A stretch of 64,000 nt of DNA from Mycoemilia scoparia (taxonomy: Eukaryota; Kickxellomycota; Kickxellomycetes; Kickxellales; Kickxellaceae): NCBI GenBank assembly GCA_027575805.1, contig JANBPU010000034.1, forward strand, positions 52,094 through 116,093. Reading direction: 5' to 3'. Below are positions 42,562 to 54,062 of the stretch, piece after piece. Made by a program: the position numbers and the translations under genes. Each line of letters starts with the position of its first letter. Positions within the stretch are counted from its first letter, which is position 1. The notes beneath the pieces were generated by a model, which was not told the origin of the DNA, searched no databases, and saw only the letters and a program-made list of their open reading frames with translations.

Positions 42562-42761
42562 CGTTAAGAGAATGAGTGTATGTTTGTATATAGTTTTAAG
42601 AGATAGTAAATAAGGAGACAGGAATATGGGGAGCAGAAGTAAAAATGTGTTTAATATTAAAACAGGATTTGCTTTTCAAATCTCTCAAAGTATTGAGCAG
42701 TGGTGGCAGCTTTGTATACTATAGCTCCACAAACATGGTCGAAGTCAAGGCATATGAAACA

Positions 42762-43037
42762 CTACAGTAATTTACAAGAATCTGGGTAAACCATTAGATG
42801 AAACCTATTGTAAAATGGATGAAATTTTGTCACATCCCGCTTGGTAAAATCTGAATCGTAAAGTGGGATCTTAGTGGAGCCAGCGGGTGCATAATGATCC
42901 ACATTAGGATTTGACCATGTGGCATTGCTAATACCGTATTCCAGCTCCCAAGAATATTCGCTTATCCACGCTGTTTCTCGGAGCGTGGGTTGTTTATACT
43001 CGTGGCACTGGTACCAGTTGATACTTGGCCACAAAGT
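42762..43037 (-). pseudogene. Orphan open frame without start codon, possible gene remnant
   Basis: About 90 codons open on the minus strand, bounded upstream by a stop and with no ATG until near the end. The composition looks protein-like, rich in Trp, Tyr, His and Pro (SINWYQCHEYKQPTLRETAW, then EYSWELEYG and KFHPFYNRF). This is unlike the low-complexity chance frames nearby. It could be a last exon: an AG lies just inside the frame, before TATCAACTGG. No upstream exon was found before ROK1. I do not recognise the family with confidence. Confidence 0.35.
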
Positions 43038-43849
43038 TCATTATTGTTGATTTTAAACTATGTAGTTGAATATTTGAATTTAATGGTATTTAAAAACGCT
43101 CGATTAGCACAAACAGGCACTTAAATTATTCAGCATGCAACTATACTTTCTGGATTATTAATATTCATTTAGTTTTAACTGAATGTGGGTGGGGGAGGGT
43201 TGCTGGTATAGAGTTGCTCATTTGTAGTCCAAGAGCTGATGTATTTGTTTGTTTGCTGGTTCTGTGAAATATTTTCATGTGTCACATTACCTAAAGTATT
43301 GACATATGGTCACAGATCATAAGGTACTTGACAAAAATGAGTCCCCAGGAAATGTAAACCAATTGGTTTGCCATTGGGCCATAGTCTGAGGGCCCATTTC
43401 TGACTACCATAGACTCGATCACTAATGAAATCTTCCCATATAAAAACTTGATCCAAAAAGAACAGGAATTCAAATATATGCCTTTCTTTTAGGAAATACA
43501 GATTTGCACAAAAGTTTATGATAATTTTAATCAATAGATAGCATTCATAATACAACCCCTCTAAAGGGCCTTTAATAGTTTCCTAATGTTAGGTCCATTA
43601 CGCCACAAATAATCTTGAACACTCCCGAAACCTAAGTTTATTAATAAAAGAATTGGAAATAAATCTTTTATCTTGATCAGCTGATCGGCTATTATTGCGA
43701 TGTAACACTGATCCAAAAAAAGTTCATCAAAGTCATTATTTTTTGAATCTTCGTTTTTATTTTAATAACTTTCCACCTTTTTACCATACACATAATACAC
43801 CTTTAAAGTACCAACTCTTTGATTTTGTTGACCGATTTTGATATATACA

Positions 43850-43857
43850 TATAAATA
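43850..43857 (+). promoter_or_regulatory. TATA-like element upstream of ROK1
   Basis: ATATAAATA-type sequence ending about 33 bp before the ROK1 start codon. Weak support: the region is AT-rich in general. Confidence 0.3.
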
Positions 43858-43890
43858 CCCGCACGCAAGCATAAGAACATAGCTTAAATA

Positions 43891-46002
43891 ATGGATTTTT
43901 TCCAAGAGCTCAGTGCCGGAGCACAGTTTAACAAGAAGCGCTTTCGCAATGATATTGAAGTTTTCAAGGTAAATTTAAACCCATTTGTACCAAATGTGAA
44001 TAGTATAGGTGTAAACATTTGTTAAAACACCTTGGTATCTTATTGTATATTTTGTTTTGTAGCCAACTGACAAGTTAAAGCAGGACAAAGTCGAGGTTGT
44101 AGACAGCTTGCCATCAGCTATAAATTTTTTCAATACTGATGGTGCTGATAATGCAGCCGCAAATAAGAAGATTAAGCTAGACGAGAATGGCAAACAGATA
44201 GGCTCGTCAGCAATGGAAGGCAAGTATCAGTTTATAAAAAAATCCATGAAATCGCATAATAACGTTTTGTAATTAGTTGCTAAATACCAAATGCATTTTT
44301 AATATGAGTATAGGCTATTTGGGCAGTCAGGACAATGTGCCATTTAAGGATGAAAATGAAGTAAATGTATTCCGAAAAGAGAAGAAAATAAGAATCTGGG
44401 GGCAAGACTTGCCATGGCCATTTAAAACATTCGATATGCTTTTCGAGCAATACGGATTCCAGAGATATATCCAAAAGAACCTCAAGGAGTGCGGATTCTC
44501 TGTGCCAACGCCAATTCAGATGCAAGCCATTCCAGTATCTGTCCACAAGCGTGATCTAATCGCTTGTGCGCCAACGGGATCAGGAAAAACTCTTGCATTT
44601 ATACTTTCTATACTCCATGATGTACATACAGCCGAGAAAAAGGGGTTCCGGGCATTGATTGTCTCACCAACCCGTGAATTGGCCACACAGATTTATAACC
44701 ATCTAAAGAACCTATCAGCTAAACACAAGTTAAAGACCTGTCTATTGACCAAAGCCAACGCGGCATTGCAGGCCCATGATGTATCTGTACGTAAAAAATT
44801 CGACATACTTGTGACGACGCCGTTGAGGCTTGTTCATGCAATTGAGCAAAAGGAGATAGATTTGAGTATGGTCAGGCATTTGGTTCTGGATGAAGCAGAT
44901 CGTTTGCTAGAGCTGGGATTTGTTGAGCAAGTGGATGAGATTTTGGCGGCGTGTACGAACAGCAGCATCCAAATTTCGCTGTACAGTGCAACAATGCCGT
45001 CCAGCGTAGAACAACTTGCAACCACAATAATGAAGGACCCGGTTCGAGTGACAATTGGTGCAAAGAATGCAGCAATTGACACCATTGACCAGAAGCTGGT
45101 ATATGTTGGTCAAGAGGATGGAAAGCTAATTGAGATCCGCAATACCATCCAAGCAGGATTCAAGCCACCCTGCCTTATATTTGTCCAGTCCATAGAAAGA
45201 GCCAAAGAGCTGTTCCATGAGCTGGTTTACGACGGCATGAATGTAGACGTAATCCATGCGGAACGCACCCAGGCACAACGTGACCGTATCATTGAGAATT
45301 TCAAAGCAGGAAAGCTTTGGATTCTTATAGCAACAGAACTCATGGCTCGTGGTATTGATTTCAAAGGGGTCAATCTGGTGATTAACTACGATTTTCCGCA
45401 GTCCGTTCAGAGTTATATCCATAGAATTGGCCGAACAGGTCGTGCGGGAAGACCAGGTAAAGCTGTCACCTACTTTACAAAGGATGATGGGCCATATCTT
45501 AAGATTATTGCCAATGTAATGAGGGAGTCAGGGTGTGATGTTCCTGACTGGATGCTAGACCTTCGCAAACCAAGGTAAGTAATTCAAGATATAGTTTTGT
45601 GCATAATCATAGCAAATTTAAGGGTTCTTTAGTTTAACATTTGGCGCCAAATTTTACCTTGCTCTCTCTTCTTTCTAGCAAAAAAATGAAGCAGCAGCTT
45701 AAAAAGAAGCCAGTCGACCGAAAGACAATCAGTACAATGTCCTCGTATGACAAACGAAAGCTCCAGCACAAAAGGTAAGCAGACAGAGAGTTGGTCCATC
45801 CAAATGATATGCATTTTACACATATTCTACCCTACCCTCCCTCCCCCCCCTCAATTTACTCTCTCGCTCAATACTTACAAAGCATTTGCCATCCATATTA
45901 AACATGTGTAGAAATATCATTGCCCAGTCGAAAAAGTCCAGGAACAATAGCGCAGATAAATCCAAGAAGGAGCAGGAGGACAAAATTGCAAAAGACTCTT
46001 AG
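43891..46002 (+). CDS. ROK1: DEAD-box RNA helicase Rok1/DDX52
   Basis: ATP-dependent RNA helicase for 18S rRNA processing and release of snR30-type snoRNP from pre-40S. Five exons: 43891-43968, 44063-44219, 44314-45574, 45679-45774, 45912-46002. All phases close to give 560 aa (yeast Rok1 is 564). Intron 2 has donor GCAAGT preceded by AG, a GC-AG intron; the others are GT-AG. Motifs in order: FEQYGFQRYIQKNL and GFSVPTPIQMQAIP (Q motif), APTGSGKT, SPTRELA, DEAD in VLDEADRLLELGF, SAT, MARGIDF, HRIGRTGRAG. The leading NFF (AINFFNTDG) and RIWGQDLPWPFKTF before the Q motif are Rok1-specific. Exons 4-5 add a basic tail (YDKRKLQHKRN, KKSRNNS). Confidence 0.94.
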
Positions 46003-46359
46003 AAAACCATGGGATCATTTCATTCTCAAAATATTTAGCCTTTTTTAACAAATCTTGGCACTTTTCAATACATTACATGGTTTTCTATGAACTTGAAACT
46101 TTGAAACACACCAAACAGTCTACTAGAGAATAGGATACAGGAAAATTAAACCAAAAAACAGCACAAAATTTCAACACCTTCAAACCATAAGTGCACATAT
46201 TAACCACAAGCAAAGTAACGCCAGGTGGATACGTGTCCAAACGTGATTTTGATTGCTGAAAACAGCTAAACACTGTACACACCCAAATTTACAACTTTTA
46301 TTTGCATACTTGATTGGTCCCTTCCCCTTGATTTCTTGATGTGCTAGATTAGATCCATC
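46003..46359. other. Tandem intergenic region ROK1-INTS3
   Basis: 357 bp between the ROK1 stop and the INTS3 start, same strand. No additional feature seen. Confidence 0.45.
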
Positions 46360-49300
46360 ATGTTTAATAGTCCTCAACAAATGTTGATTCCGCCCCATGG
46401 TAATAGCAACATCAACAGTGGCAATAATAATGGAGTTGGCGGTGGTGGCTCCAATAGTGGAACGCCAAGCACGCCATCCCAAACATTCCCGCCACTATTC
46501 AACCTACCAAACATTGATCCTGTAGAGCCATGGCAAATGGTAATAATATCATTCATAGTGCTAGCACTCTTTCTCTACTATTGTAGATCTTGTATCTACT
46601 TATTTTTTAATGATGTATGCTTAGTGCTCAAGTTTCTGATTTTGATAAAGCTGTATTTGTATTTTTAGACTATGGTTGATTGCTACCACATGGTAGTCAG
46701 TTTTACATCCGGAAAGAGTTCAATGGAACTTCACGACAGTCTGCATCAAAAGGTATGTTCCTACTGAAATATTAGGCGCAATGTCCATAAGATCATGCCG
46801 GTAGTCGTATCGAAAGAGCCTGGATATAAGTGCGTATTCAATAAATATAGGCTTCGCAGAGTATGGAGGAGCATCACAAGCTAGTAGATGGCTTACTATA
46901 TGCAGTTCTAACAAGCCCTGCCAATGCCAGTATTGTAAGTATCCCTTTCATTTTATACAAACCCATATCATGGCCAATTGCCAGTAGCATCCAAACCTAA
47001 TATATTCATCATTTTCCTTCATATTCAATATTTAGCATCTTGGACATCTTCACCATATTGTTCGTGATGGGTTTGAGAGACTTGTTGGACAGTTGAAATC
47101 CCTCTGTGTATCGATACGCTTCCGGCACTTAAAAAGAGAAGTTCTTAAGCAGGTAAGTGTGATCGATCCAGTATCATCCAGATAGTGCTCGCAAATCAGC
47201 TCTTTATTTACCAAAATTCCAATTATATGATTTTATGTTGTATGGATAGCTCTTCTGGCTACTTGAGGAGCTGGCCCGTAATGGAATTTTCGGCATTGAA
47301 CAAATAGTCATTATTCTGACTCGCCAAATCCGCAGTGGTGACGTTTCAACTCCCAACATTCGTCTTTGTCAACACTTGCTGGATTTTTTGATCTCTCACA
47401 TGTAAGTTTTACTAATTTTCTAACCCTTCTCATCCAAGCATTGCCACCCTGTTCGATCAGTAGTCCAAAGTACTGACACGCATTATCACCGCTATCCACT
47501 TTCCCCACGCTCTAGGAACCTCCTATACTCCCGTCAAGTTGCTATCGCGACATGCTTTTACACCTATGCCCGGGTAGTCCTAGATCACTCAAAATTCCCT
47601 GAACTTCGAGACAAAGAGTGCCGTTTTATTGCCAAGCTCCTTCGAGAGAAGTTTAATGAGTGTATGCCAATTGGTCGAGACATGATCAGGATTCTCCAAG
47701 ACATTTCTGCCCTACCAGAGATATGCGACATCTGGCAAGCCATATTAACTAACCCGACCTCCCTGAGCCCCCAATTTACCGGAATCGAACAAATACTCAA
47801 AATGCCAACGCCCCCAGGATACTTGGTCAATCGCATTCCCTTTGAATTAGAAGTCAAGCTGCGCTTTATGCTGGAGAATCTCAAATGGAATTCGTACACA
47901 CGCAATTTTGAATGGCTTGTTCTGAAATACCTAAGAACCCCCGAGTCGGACTCGCTATGCTGTGATATCATCAGATATATCTGTGGTGCTTTCCATCCTT
48001 CAAATCGCTTGTTAGCCTCGGAAATGGTCCCAAGGTACATTCTCATCGGGGCTATTTTCCGCACTATCCGATCGCCAACAACCGCCTCCAATGCAAAATT
48101 GGCGTTGTTTTATGACTGGTTTTTCTTCAACAGCGAATGCAAAGACAATATCATGAACATCGAACCCGCCATTCTGCTAATGGAGCGGTCCATCGAAAAG
48201 TATCCTTACTTGACTTGCATGCTCATGGAATTTTTGATGCTTGAAACCGAAGTTTATCATCCACCGATTGTTGATATGATGCGTGAAGGTGTTCTCACGG
48301 CCATGAAGAAGGTTGTTTCGAGTGGTGTGATACGATCTCTCAGCCCAATCTATACCATCCCGACCCTAAATCCCGTTGTCAAGAGACAGATGTACAGGCT
48401 TTTCAATCCACTCTTGTCATCTCCCACAGGCACTAGTCAGGGATTAGATGCCGATGATAACACCAGCCTAAGTACAGCTGATGATCACTCCTCAGCCTCA
48501 ATCGAAAGTGCTGTTAGCAGTGGTATCAGCAGTCTATCCAGCAATGAATTTTGCTCTCTCCCTGGTCTTAGGTCTCTAAGCGTTTCCACTGGAGCGGAAG
48601 ACGTGAAGCCTGAAGTGTCTGACATTCAAAACGATCCCGAGTCATTGGGAACAGTTGCTGAGGATCCTAACCAAACATTGATGGGCAACGACAATGGCTT
48701 TGGTGCTGGTGGCAATGATGAGCCCGACGATGAGTACCTGGGAACTGGTGGAGAAGACTCGCCATCCTTTGGAGACAATTATGAAGAACGGCAGTCAGGT
48801 CTTTCGTTCCAGGGAGTTGATGAATATGATCAACTTGGCAATCAGGAATCTGCGGACCAAATGGATGTCGAATCTGAAAGACCTCAACTTGATAAGTCTG
48901 TTCTTGAAGCTGAAGGCTTATACTTGTTTGGCCAGCTTCCAATGCAGCTATACAACGCTATGGCCGAGAATGATGCTCCCAATATAAAGACCCGGCTTAA
49001 AGAAATCATTCATATATTTTCTCAATCAGAAGCCTCATCAAAAGCTGTTGGTGATGTATTAGCCTTCACTCTTTCTAACTCCAACACTGAGGACATAGAA
49101 TCTATATACGAAATTCGAGGGTCATCAACTATATGCCAAACATCACAACAGGACTATTTCAGCGAACTCTTTACATATATTGTTAATGAGGATTCCAAAA
49201 GTAAGAGCTTAAATCCTCGATCCCTCGAATTACTAAACAATGTATACGAATATCTTCCATGGGTTGGTTATCGGTGGTTGCTTTTTTCTGTGGTTGATAG

Positions 49301-50420
49301 AAATGATCCGAGCATCTACCAAGCATTTTCCACTGTTAATAACCCAGAAGACTTTAGCAGTCGACTTTCGGGAGATCTCCACCAACTACAAGACATTTCT
49401 GCGTCATTATATTATAATTTATTCCCCTCACTCATTCGTCATTATCCCAAGGCTGCTATAGCAAATTCAAAGCTTATATACACAGCAATAAGCATGATAG
49501 ATTCTGTCCACGTATTTCGCCTTTGTGGTAAGCTTGCGCTGGGACATGCCAGCTTATTTGGTGAGTATTCAGAAAAGGTTGTTATGGACAGCTTAGATTG
49601 GGAATCTTACGAACAGTCGTGTCTGTGGAAACTTATAACCGCTGAATTATCTGGAAATAAGGATGCGGTTGAAAACCTTATCAATTCGCTCTTGTTGCAG
49701 CACAGGCTTGACCCGGCATCATACCCTGAAGTCTTTAATGGGCTGGTCAGTCTTCTGCTGGCTGTTGGACCAACTCTATCCATTGTATCGTTACTTGTAA
49801 GCATGAGGCCAAAGGATGAAGAATCCCTGGGATCACTAAGCAGCGAAACAGAAGATGTGGCGACAACTGACGAGTGCTATGACCTTGCCACTCAGATTTT
49901 CGTAATGTGGTTCAATACCCGTGACATCAAATCCTTGGAAATGCTGCTGAGGAACATAATGGACGATGGCATATCGTCAAGCGATCAAGATGAATCGCTT
50001 GGTTCTGAGACTGCTAAAATTAGTAAACAGGGTATTATCGAGTTTTTGGATCGCATTAAGAAGACCGTTAAAAAGATTTCACCAGTTGAAAAGACAATAG
50101 AAATGCTTCAAAATAGGCTACAATCGCCTTTACCAAAGGAAGAGTCTGAAATGGTCGTGGAGACCAAACCCACTGCTAATGCCACTCCCACTACATTTCG
50201 AGATGCTTTAAATATACTGCCAAAAATGAAGCGAGCATCTTCAACTATATCTGAACCAAAAGGCAACAACAACAATGATACTTTAGAACCACCCAAAAAG
50301 ACTGCAAAAAGCCTCAACAACTATCAATCATCATCTGCAGGTCTGAAAAAGACATCAAATGGAAGTCGCACTAAACGGCGTCGTAATATAGTCGAGTCCG
50401 ATGATAGTGAAGACGAATAA
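46360..50420 (+). CDS. INTS3: Integrator complex subunit 3 / SOSS-A homologue
   Basis: Animal INTS3 belongs to Integrator (snRNA 3' processing, promoter-proximal termination) and scaffolds the SOSS single-strand DNA sensor complex. Six exons: 46360-46539, 46669-46752, 46851-46934, 47036-47152, 47250-47401, 47516-50420. Phases close to 1173 aa (human about 1043). After a Gly/Asn-rich start, the family block includes HLGHLHHIVRDGFERLVGQL, LFWLLEELARNGIFGIEQIV and NLLYSRQVAIATCFYTYARV. Then come IGRDMIRILQDISALPEI, LSPQFTGIEQIL, the hallmark CDIIRYICGAFHPSN, SNAKLALFYDWFFFNSECKD and IMNIEPAILLMERSIEKYP. An acidic Ser-rich insert (about 460-620) divides it from a second helical-repeat half. The tail is a basic nuclear-signal-like TKRRRNIVESDDSEDE. 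Confidence 0.92.
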
Positions 50421-51486
50421 CTGACAAAAACCTTAGCTTTATGTTATATCAAAAGTTTATTAATTGTCCTCTTTTCAAACCCTTCCATCATTACTGCATG
50501 CCTCCTTCATATCCAATACCCATTAACCAACACCCATACACATATTCGTATATTTATCATTGAGACCCATCTTTAAAATATTTTGTTCGTTTCAAAAATT
50601 AGACTTATTTTTGGACATTTGTAGTGACTTGTTTGTGTACAAGGCCAAGTTTCTCATCTGATTGGACACACATTGGCTGTGGGTGGATCCCAGCATAATA
50701 ATTTACAATGTAGTATTTCAACTATACTACTTGTTTTCCTTTAACTGTAGTGTCTGCGCTTCAAATTATTATCATATAAATGGTAATTTATTTTCTGTAA
50801 CTTGTAGCATATTGCCAAACTTTGTCTGTCTATTCTTTAATCCTCCTCCCCTCTGGCTCTTGCTGTTTCATATCTAATACAAAAGGTATATAGATCTATA
50901 TACTATCATTATACTGAACTGACCAATGTGTTACGATACTAATATACTTGTTGTGTTGTTATTGTTGCTGTATGGGAAGTGGCTATAATTATGGGTTTAT
51001 AATGGCAAAGTGTGGCCAAACACCATCATTAGGCCTGGCTAGATTTTAAAAAGTAGATTATCTCACATAAACAGCTCATGGTCAGTGGTAAGCCTGCTTT
51101 ACTTTACAAAGCCTATTTGTGTAATGTGTGCGGTGACGGCGCGTCGTTGCACTATATTCTCGAGTAATAGTTGACTCAAGGCTTTTGGGGAGTATTAATA
51201 CCAATAATAATGCCATTATGATTACTATAGCGATATCCCTTGTACTAACATCTGTGATTATATTATATATATATACTTGAATTTTTAGGTAAGATTTTTG
51301 GGGACCCTTTTTGTCTGTTGTGTTGGGAAATAAAGCCATTTTGACCAGCTTAATATGTAGTTGTTGTCTTAATACCACCACATATCCGTTGTAGAGCATT
51401 CTCGCTTATTTATAGTTTTAATATAAAAATACTGAGAGAATGATAGTAATAATAGCAGCAAAATAGCGCAAGCAAAATATATAGTG
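50421..51486. other. Convergent intergenic region
   Basis: About 1.07 kb between the 3' ends of INTS3 (+) and the DCAF11-like gene (-). Pyrimidine-rich and AT-rich; no gene, RNA or repeat copy recognised. Confidence 0.5.
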
Positions 51487-53348
51487 TCAAACTGAATAGT
51501 CAAATCTTAAAACCCCACCACGCTCGGTATGGTCCATACATAAATAGGAGCCCATAACAACAGGCAAATAGGGATGCCAGCTAACGTCTCTAAACAGCAT
51601 TTGGCTGCTACTGCCATATCCAGATTCTAAGAAGACATCAGACTTCATTGCACTAACAAGTTCCCCCAACAGATTATAAACATAGATTTTTCCATCACTG
51701 GACCCAGAATAAACATATTGGCTTCCTGATAATGGGGGAGAAAATCCACAACGAATCAGGGTAACATCAACGCAGTGCCCGATATATGACATAATGCTGT
51801 TATCAAAGGACGATTGTATCTGGTTTGGGTCGACTGGGTAAAGTTCCCATCTATAGTCCCACTCCAATCCAAAATCAATCTTTTCTGATTCATCATTTGT
51901 TTCATTAGTAGCCAGATTCCTACTCATGCATGCCATACAGAATGGTAAAGCTGTAAAATTAGACTTTGCTTGATTACCAAAACTATAAGTTGGACAAATG
52001 TGCTGTATGCGAATTCTTTTTGAACTCTTACCTAATGTCCCACAGCTTCATCTTTTGATCCTTGGAATTACTGAGAATGTATCTATCGTCTCCCTTTGGT
52101 GCAAGATACGTTATTCCTTCCGTGTGTCCATTAAACACCCCAACTGGTTCGGGCACATTGCCTCGCTTTCTCAGATCCCTAAATGCATCCAGAAACAGTA
52201 AGGATGGTTAATTGGTAGTGCACTATTCATGTGCAGGTATGTGCTGCAACATTTTACTTATACTTACCATACTTTAATCTTGGTGTCATCACTGCCACTG
52301 CAAATAACATTATCATTGGCGCCAATTAGAGAAACGGCGTTAACATCATCCTTATGCCCCCTAAGAATATCTATAACTGCCTTTGATTCTATATCGTAAA
52401 CTAAAGACAAACCATGATTTAGAATACATATCCTCACCCTTTACCTAATACTAGATAGAGTTTTAAACACGGGGCTTTACCATATACTAAATTATAGTTA
52501 GTGCCAGCAATCAATCTCTTTCCTCCATTTACAAAGCGGGTAGTCCAGACACCAAAGCCGTCAAAACTCGGCATGCTATTAATGCTTGAGTGCGAAAGAT
52601 TCAGGTTCAGCAATTGTATTGTGCTGTCATCCTCTTCAGGATCAGTAGAAGCAAGCTGTAGAGTCGAGTCAATTGTCGAAAATACCACAAACTTGTTGTC
52701 TGGAGATACATCCAAATCTGTCAATGTCCACCGACCCAGTCTGGCAGAAATTGATTTCCTATGGTGCAGCCCGCTAAACCCATCAACGCCATATACGTCC
52801 ACACTGAATCCTTGAGTGGCAACACAGTATAATCGACCATCCTGTGTATACTTTCCACAATAAATGGCATCTTCAAACCCAAGAACTTTCCTTGACTGAT
52901 ACTTCTTGATACTAGAGTTCTGTATCACCAAATATAGGAAATTACCAGCATAGAAAACACATTCTGTTTTATATGATTCATAGATGTATGTACATATATT
53001 TACTACTTAGCTTACATAAAATGCACTCTGTATTCCAGGCTGTCGTTTTTGTGGTATTCTTTGGCGCAAATACAGCGTCCGTCTGGTACGGTCATTTTCA
53101 CTAATTGGTAATATACCTGTTCTTTTGATATTTTTATACCCTTCACAATGACTCTGATCCACTGCTGACAAATACTTATTTTTGAGTGTTGCAATTTGAT
53201 CAGCAGTGCAAAACTCACCAGAAAACAACACCTTCTTCATATTATCCTGTTGTATTTTTTGGCGTTGACGCACCGTAGTTCGTTGCAATGGCCTCATACC
53301 AGAACGCTCTGCTCTTTCTCTTGCTGCTGCACTTCTTGTTTGAACCAT
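51487..53348 (-). CDS. DCAF11/WDR23-like WD40 protein
   Basis: Likely substrate receptor of a CUL4-DDB1 ubiquitin ligase. Five exons on the minus strand: 53348-53016, 52919-52481, 52400-52268, 52178-52032, 51919-51487. Introns are 96, 80, 89 and 112 nt, all GT-AG, and all phases close to 383 aa (human DCAF11 is 546). WD units: FEDAIYCGKYTQDGRLYCVA, GRWTLTDLDVSPDNKFVVFS, VYDIESKAVIDILRGHKDDV, CSGSDDTKIKVWD, GHTEGITYLAPKGDDRYILS, NSKDQKMKLWDIR. The family signature follows: WDYRWELYPVDP, then SIMSYIGHCVDVTLIRCGFS and GSSDGKIYVYNLLGE. The start codon sits at the end of an (AT)n tract beside an assembly gap, so the 5' end needs checking. Confidence 0.85.
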
Positions 53349-53372
53349 ATATATATATATATATATATATAC
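53347..53372. repeat. (AT)n microsatellite at the DCAF11-like 5' end
   Basis: Uninterrupted AT dinucleotides running from the start codon of the DCAF11-like gene into the N run. Confidence 0.9.
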
Positions 53373-53382
53373 NNNNNNNNNN
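53373..53382. other. Assembly gap (10 N)
   Basis: Ten N between an (AT)n tract and ordinary sequence. Probably a placeholder of unknown true length at a microsatellite. Confidence 0.95.
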
Positions 53383-53419
53383 AATCGTTTCCCATTTTTA
53401 GCCAAATTTACTTGTGCTC

Positions 53420-53453
<34 letters not shown>

Positions 53454-53454
53454 G
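53420..53454. repeat. (TA)n(TG)n compound microsatellite
   Basis: TA repeats passing directly into TG repeats about 40 bp right of the assembly gap. Confidence 0.9.
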
Positions 53455-53787
53455 ATAAATATGCTCTTATATAGAATCGTATATCTGTATAAATTTATGT
53501 GGTGTTCGTTTTTTGATGAGTCTGTTACATATAGGCTCTATCGCCTTATAAACTAATTATAATAAAACAAATATGTAAACTAAAAATAATCATATTGTAC
53601 AAATGAACTTATAATCAAAGTGCCCACCTGTTCAGTATTTATTTAAATGAGTGGTTAGGTCATAGCTTTATTCAACAAGCTTTATTGGTATATAACTGGC
53701 ATTTGGCTTGTGACGTCACACTTATGCAGGTGATAAAGATTTAATCAAAACTGATTATATCAATACTATGAAAAGTAATGCTGAATA

Positions 53788-54060
53788 TGGGTAATAATTT
53801 TTGAAGGGTAAAAGTTTACTAGTAAAATTGGACATCCATTTGGCTGTAATTGCTCCTATAATCATTGGTTGTGAGAGCAATAGTGCTCTGCATCATATTT
53901 GTCCCACTCCGATCTAATCGGGAACTAATTAGTTAATCTCTTATCAATAAACAATAAGAGGAGCAGAGCCATTACGACTCTAGGGGCTCTCTCTCTTGAA
54001 TTTACCCATATAAATCCTCACATTGGTCACAAAAATTTACCCTTCAAAAATTATGATCCA
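53788..54060 (-). mobile_element. MITE-like element, family 1, copy E, interrupted by a family-2 element
   Basis: TA (53786-53787) and TA (54061-54062) flank TGGGTAATAATTTTTGAAGG at the left and CCTTCAAAAATTATGATCCA at the right. Total 273 bp. Within the core (GCTCCTATAATCATTGGT) the sequence is broken by 152 bp of unrelated DNA followed by a repeated ATTGGT, after which the family-1 sequence resumes. Subtracting the 158 bp of insert and duplication leaves 115 bp, the length of copies C and D. Confidence 0.85.
53870..54021 (-). mobile_element. Short element, family 2, copy A (nested in family 1)
   Basis: About 152 bp starting TGTGAGAGCAATAG and ending TAAATCCTCAC. Flanked by ATTGGT (53864-53869) and ATTGGT (54022-54027), an apparent target duplication; TTGGT with CTCACA as the end is the alternative reading. 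Its reverse complement aligns along its whole length with 55529-55691, including TTATTGTTTATTGATAAG and AAATATGATG-AGAGCACT. Terminal repeats are only TGTGAG/CTCACA. Confidence 0.8.
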
Positions 54061-54062
54061 TA

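Larger units (their letters stand above)
42562..43890. other. Intergenic region with one orphan coding remnant
   Basis: Lies between the GT25-like gene (-) and ROK1 (+). Apart from the open frame at 42762-43037 nothing recognisable. A TATA-like ATATAAATA lies about 40 bp before the ROK1 ATG. Confidence 0.45.

Noticed and set aside
47585..48091. 168-codon minus-strand frame opposite INTS3
   Set aside because: Lies over the most conserved part of INTS3, so it is a shadow.
52920..52963. Alternative DCAF11 exon 2 start at the upstream CAG (extra residues VFYAGNFLYLVIQ)
   Set aside because: It would need phase 1 at the exon 1 donor, while the strong GTAAGC donor is phase 0. The CAG at 52920-52922 restores phase and gives an intron of typical length.
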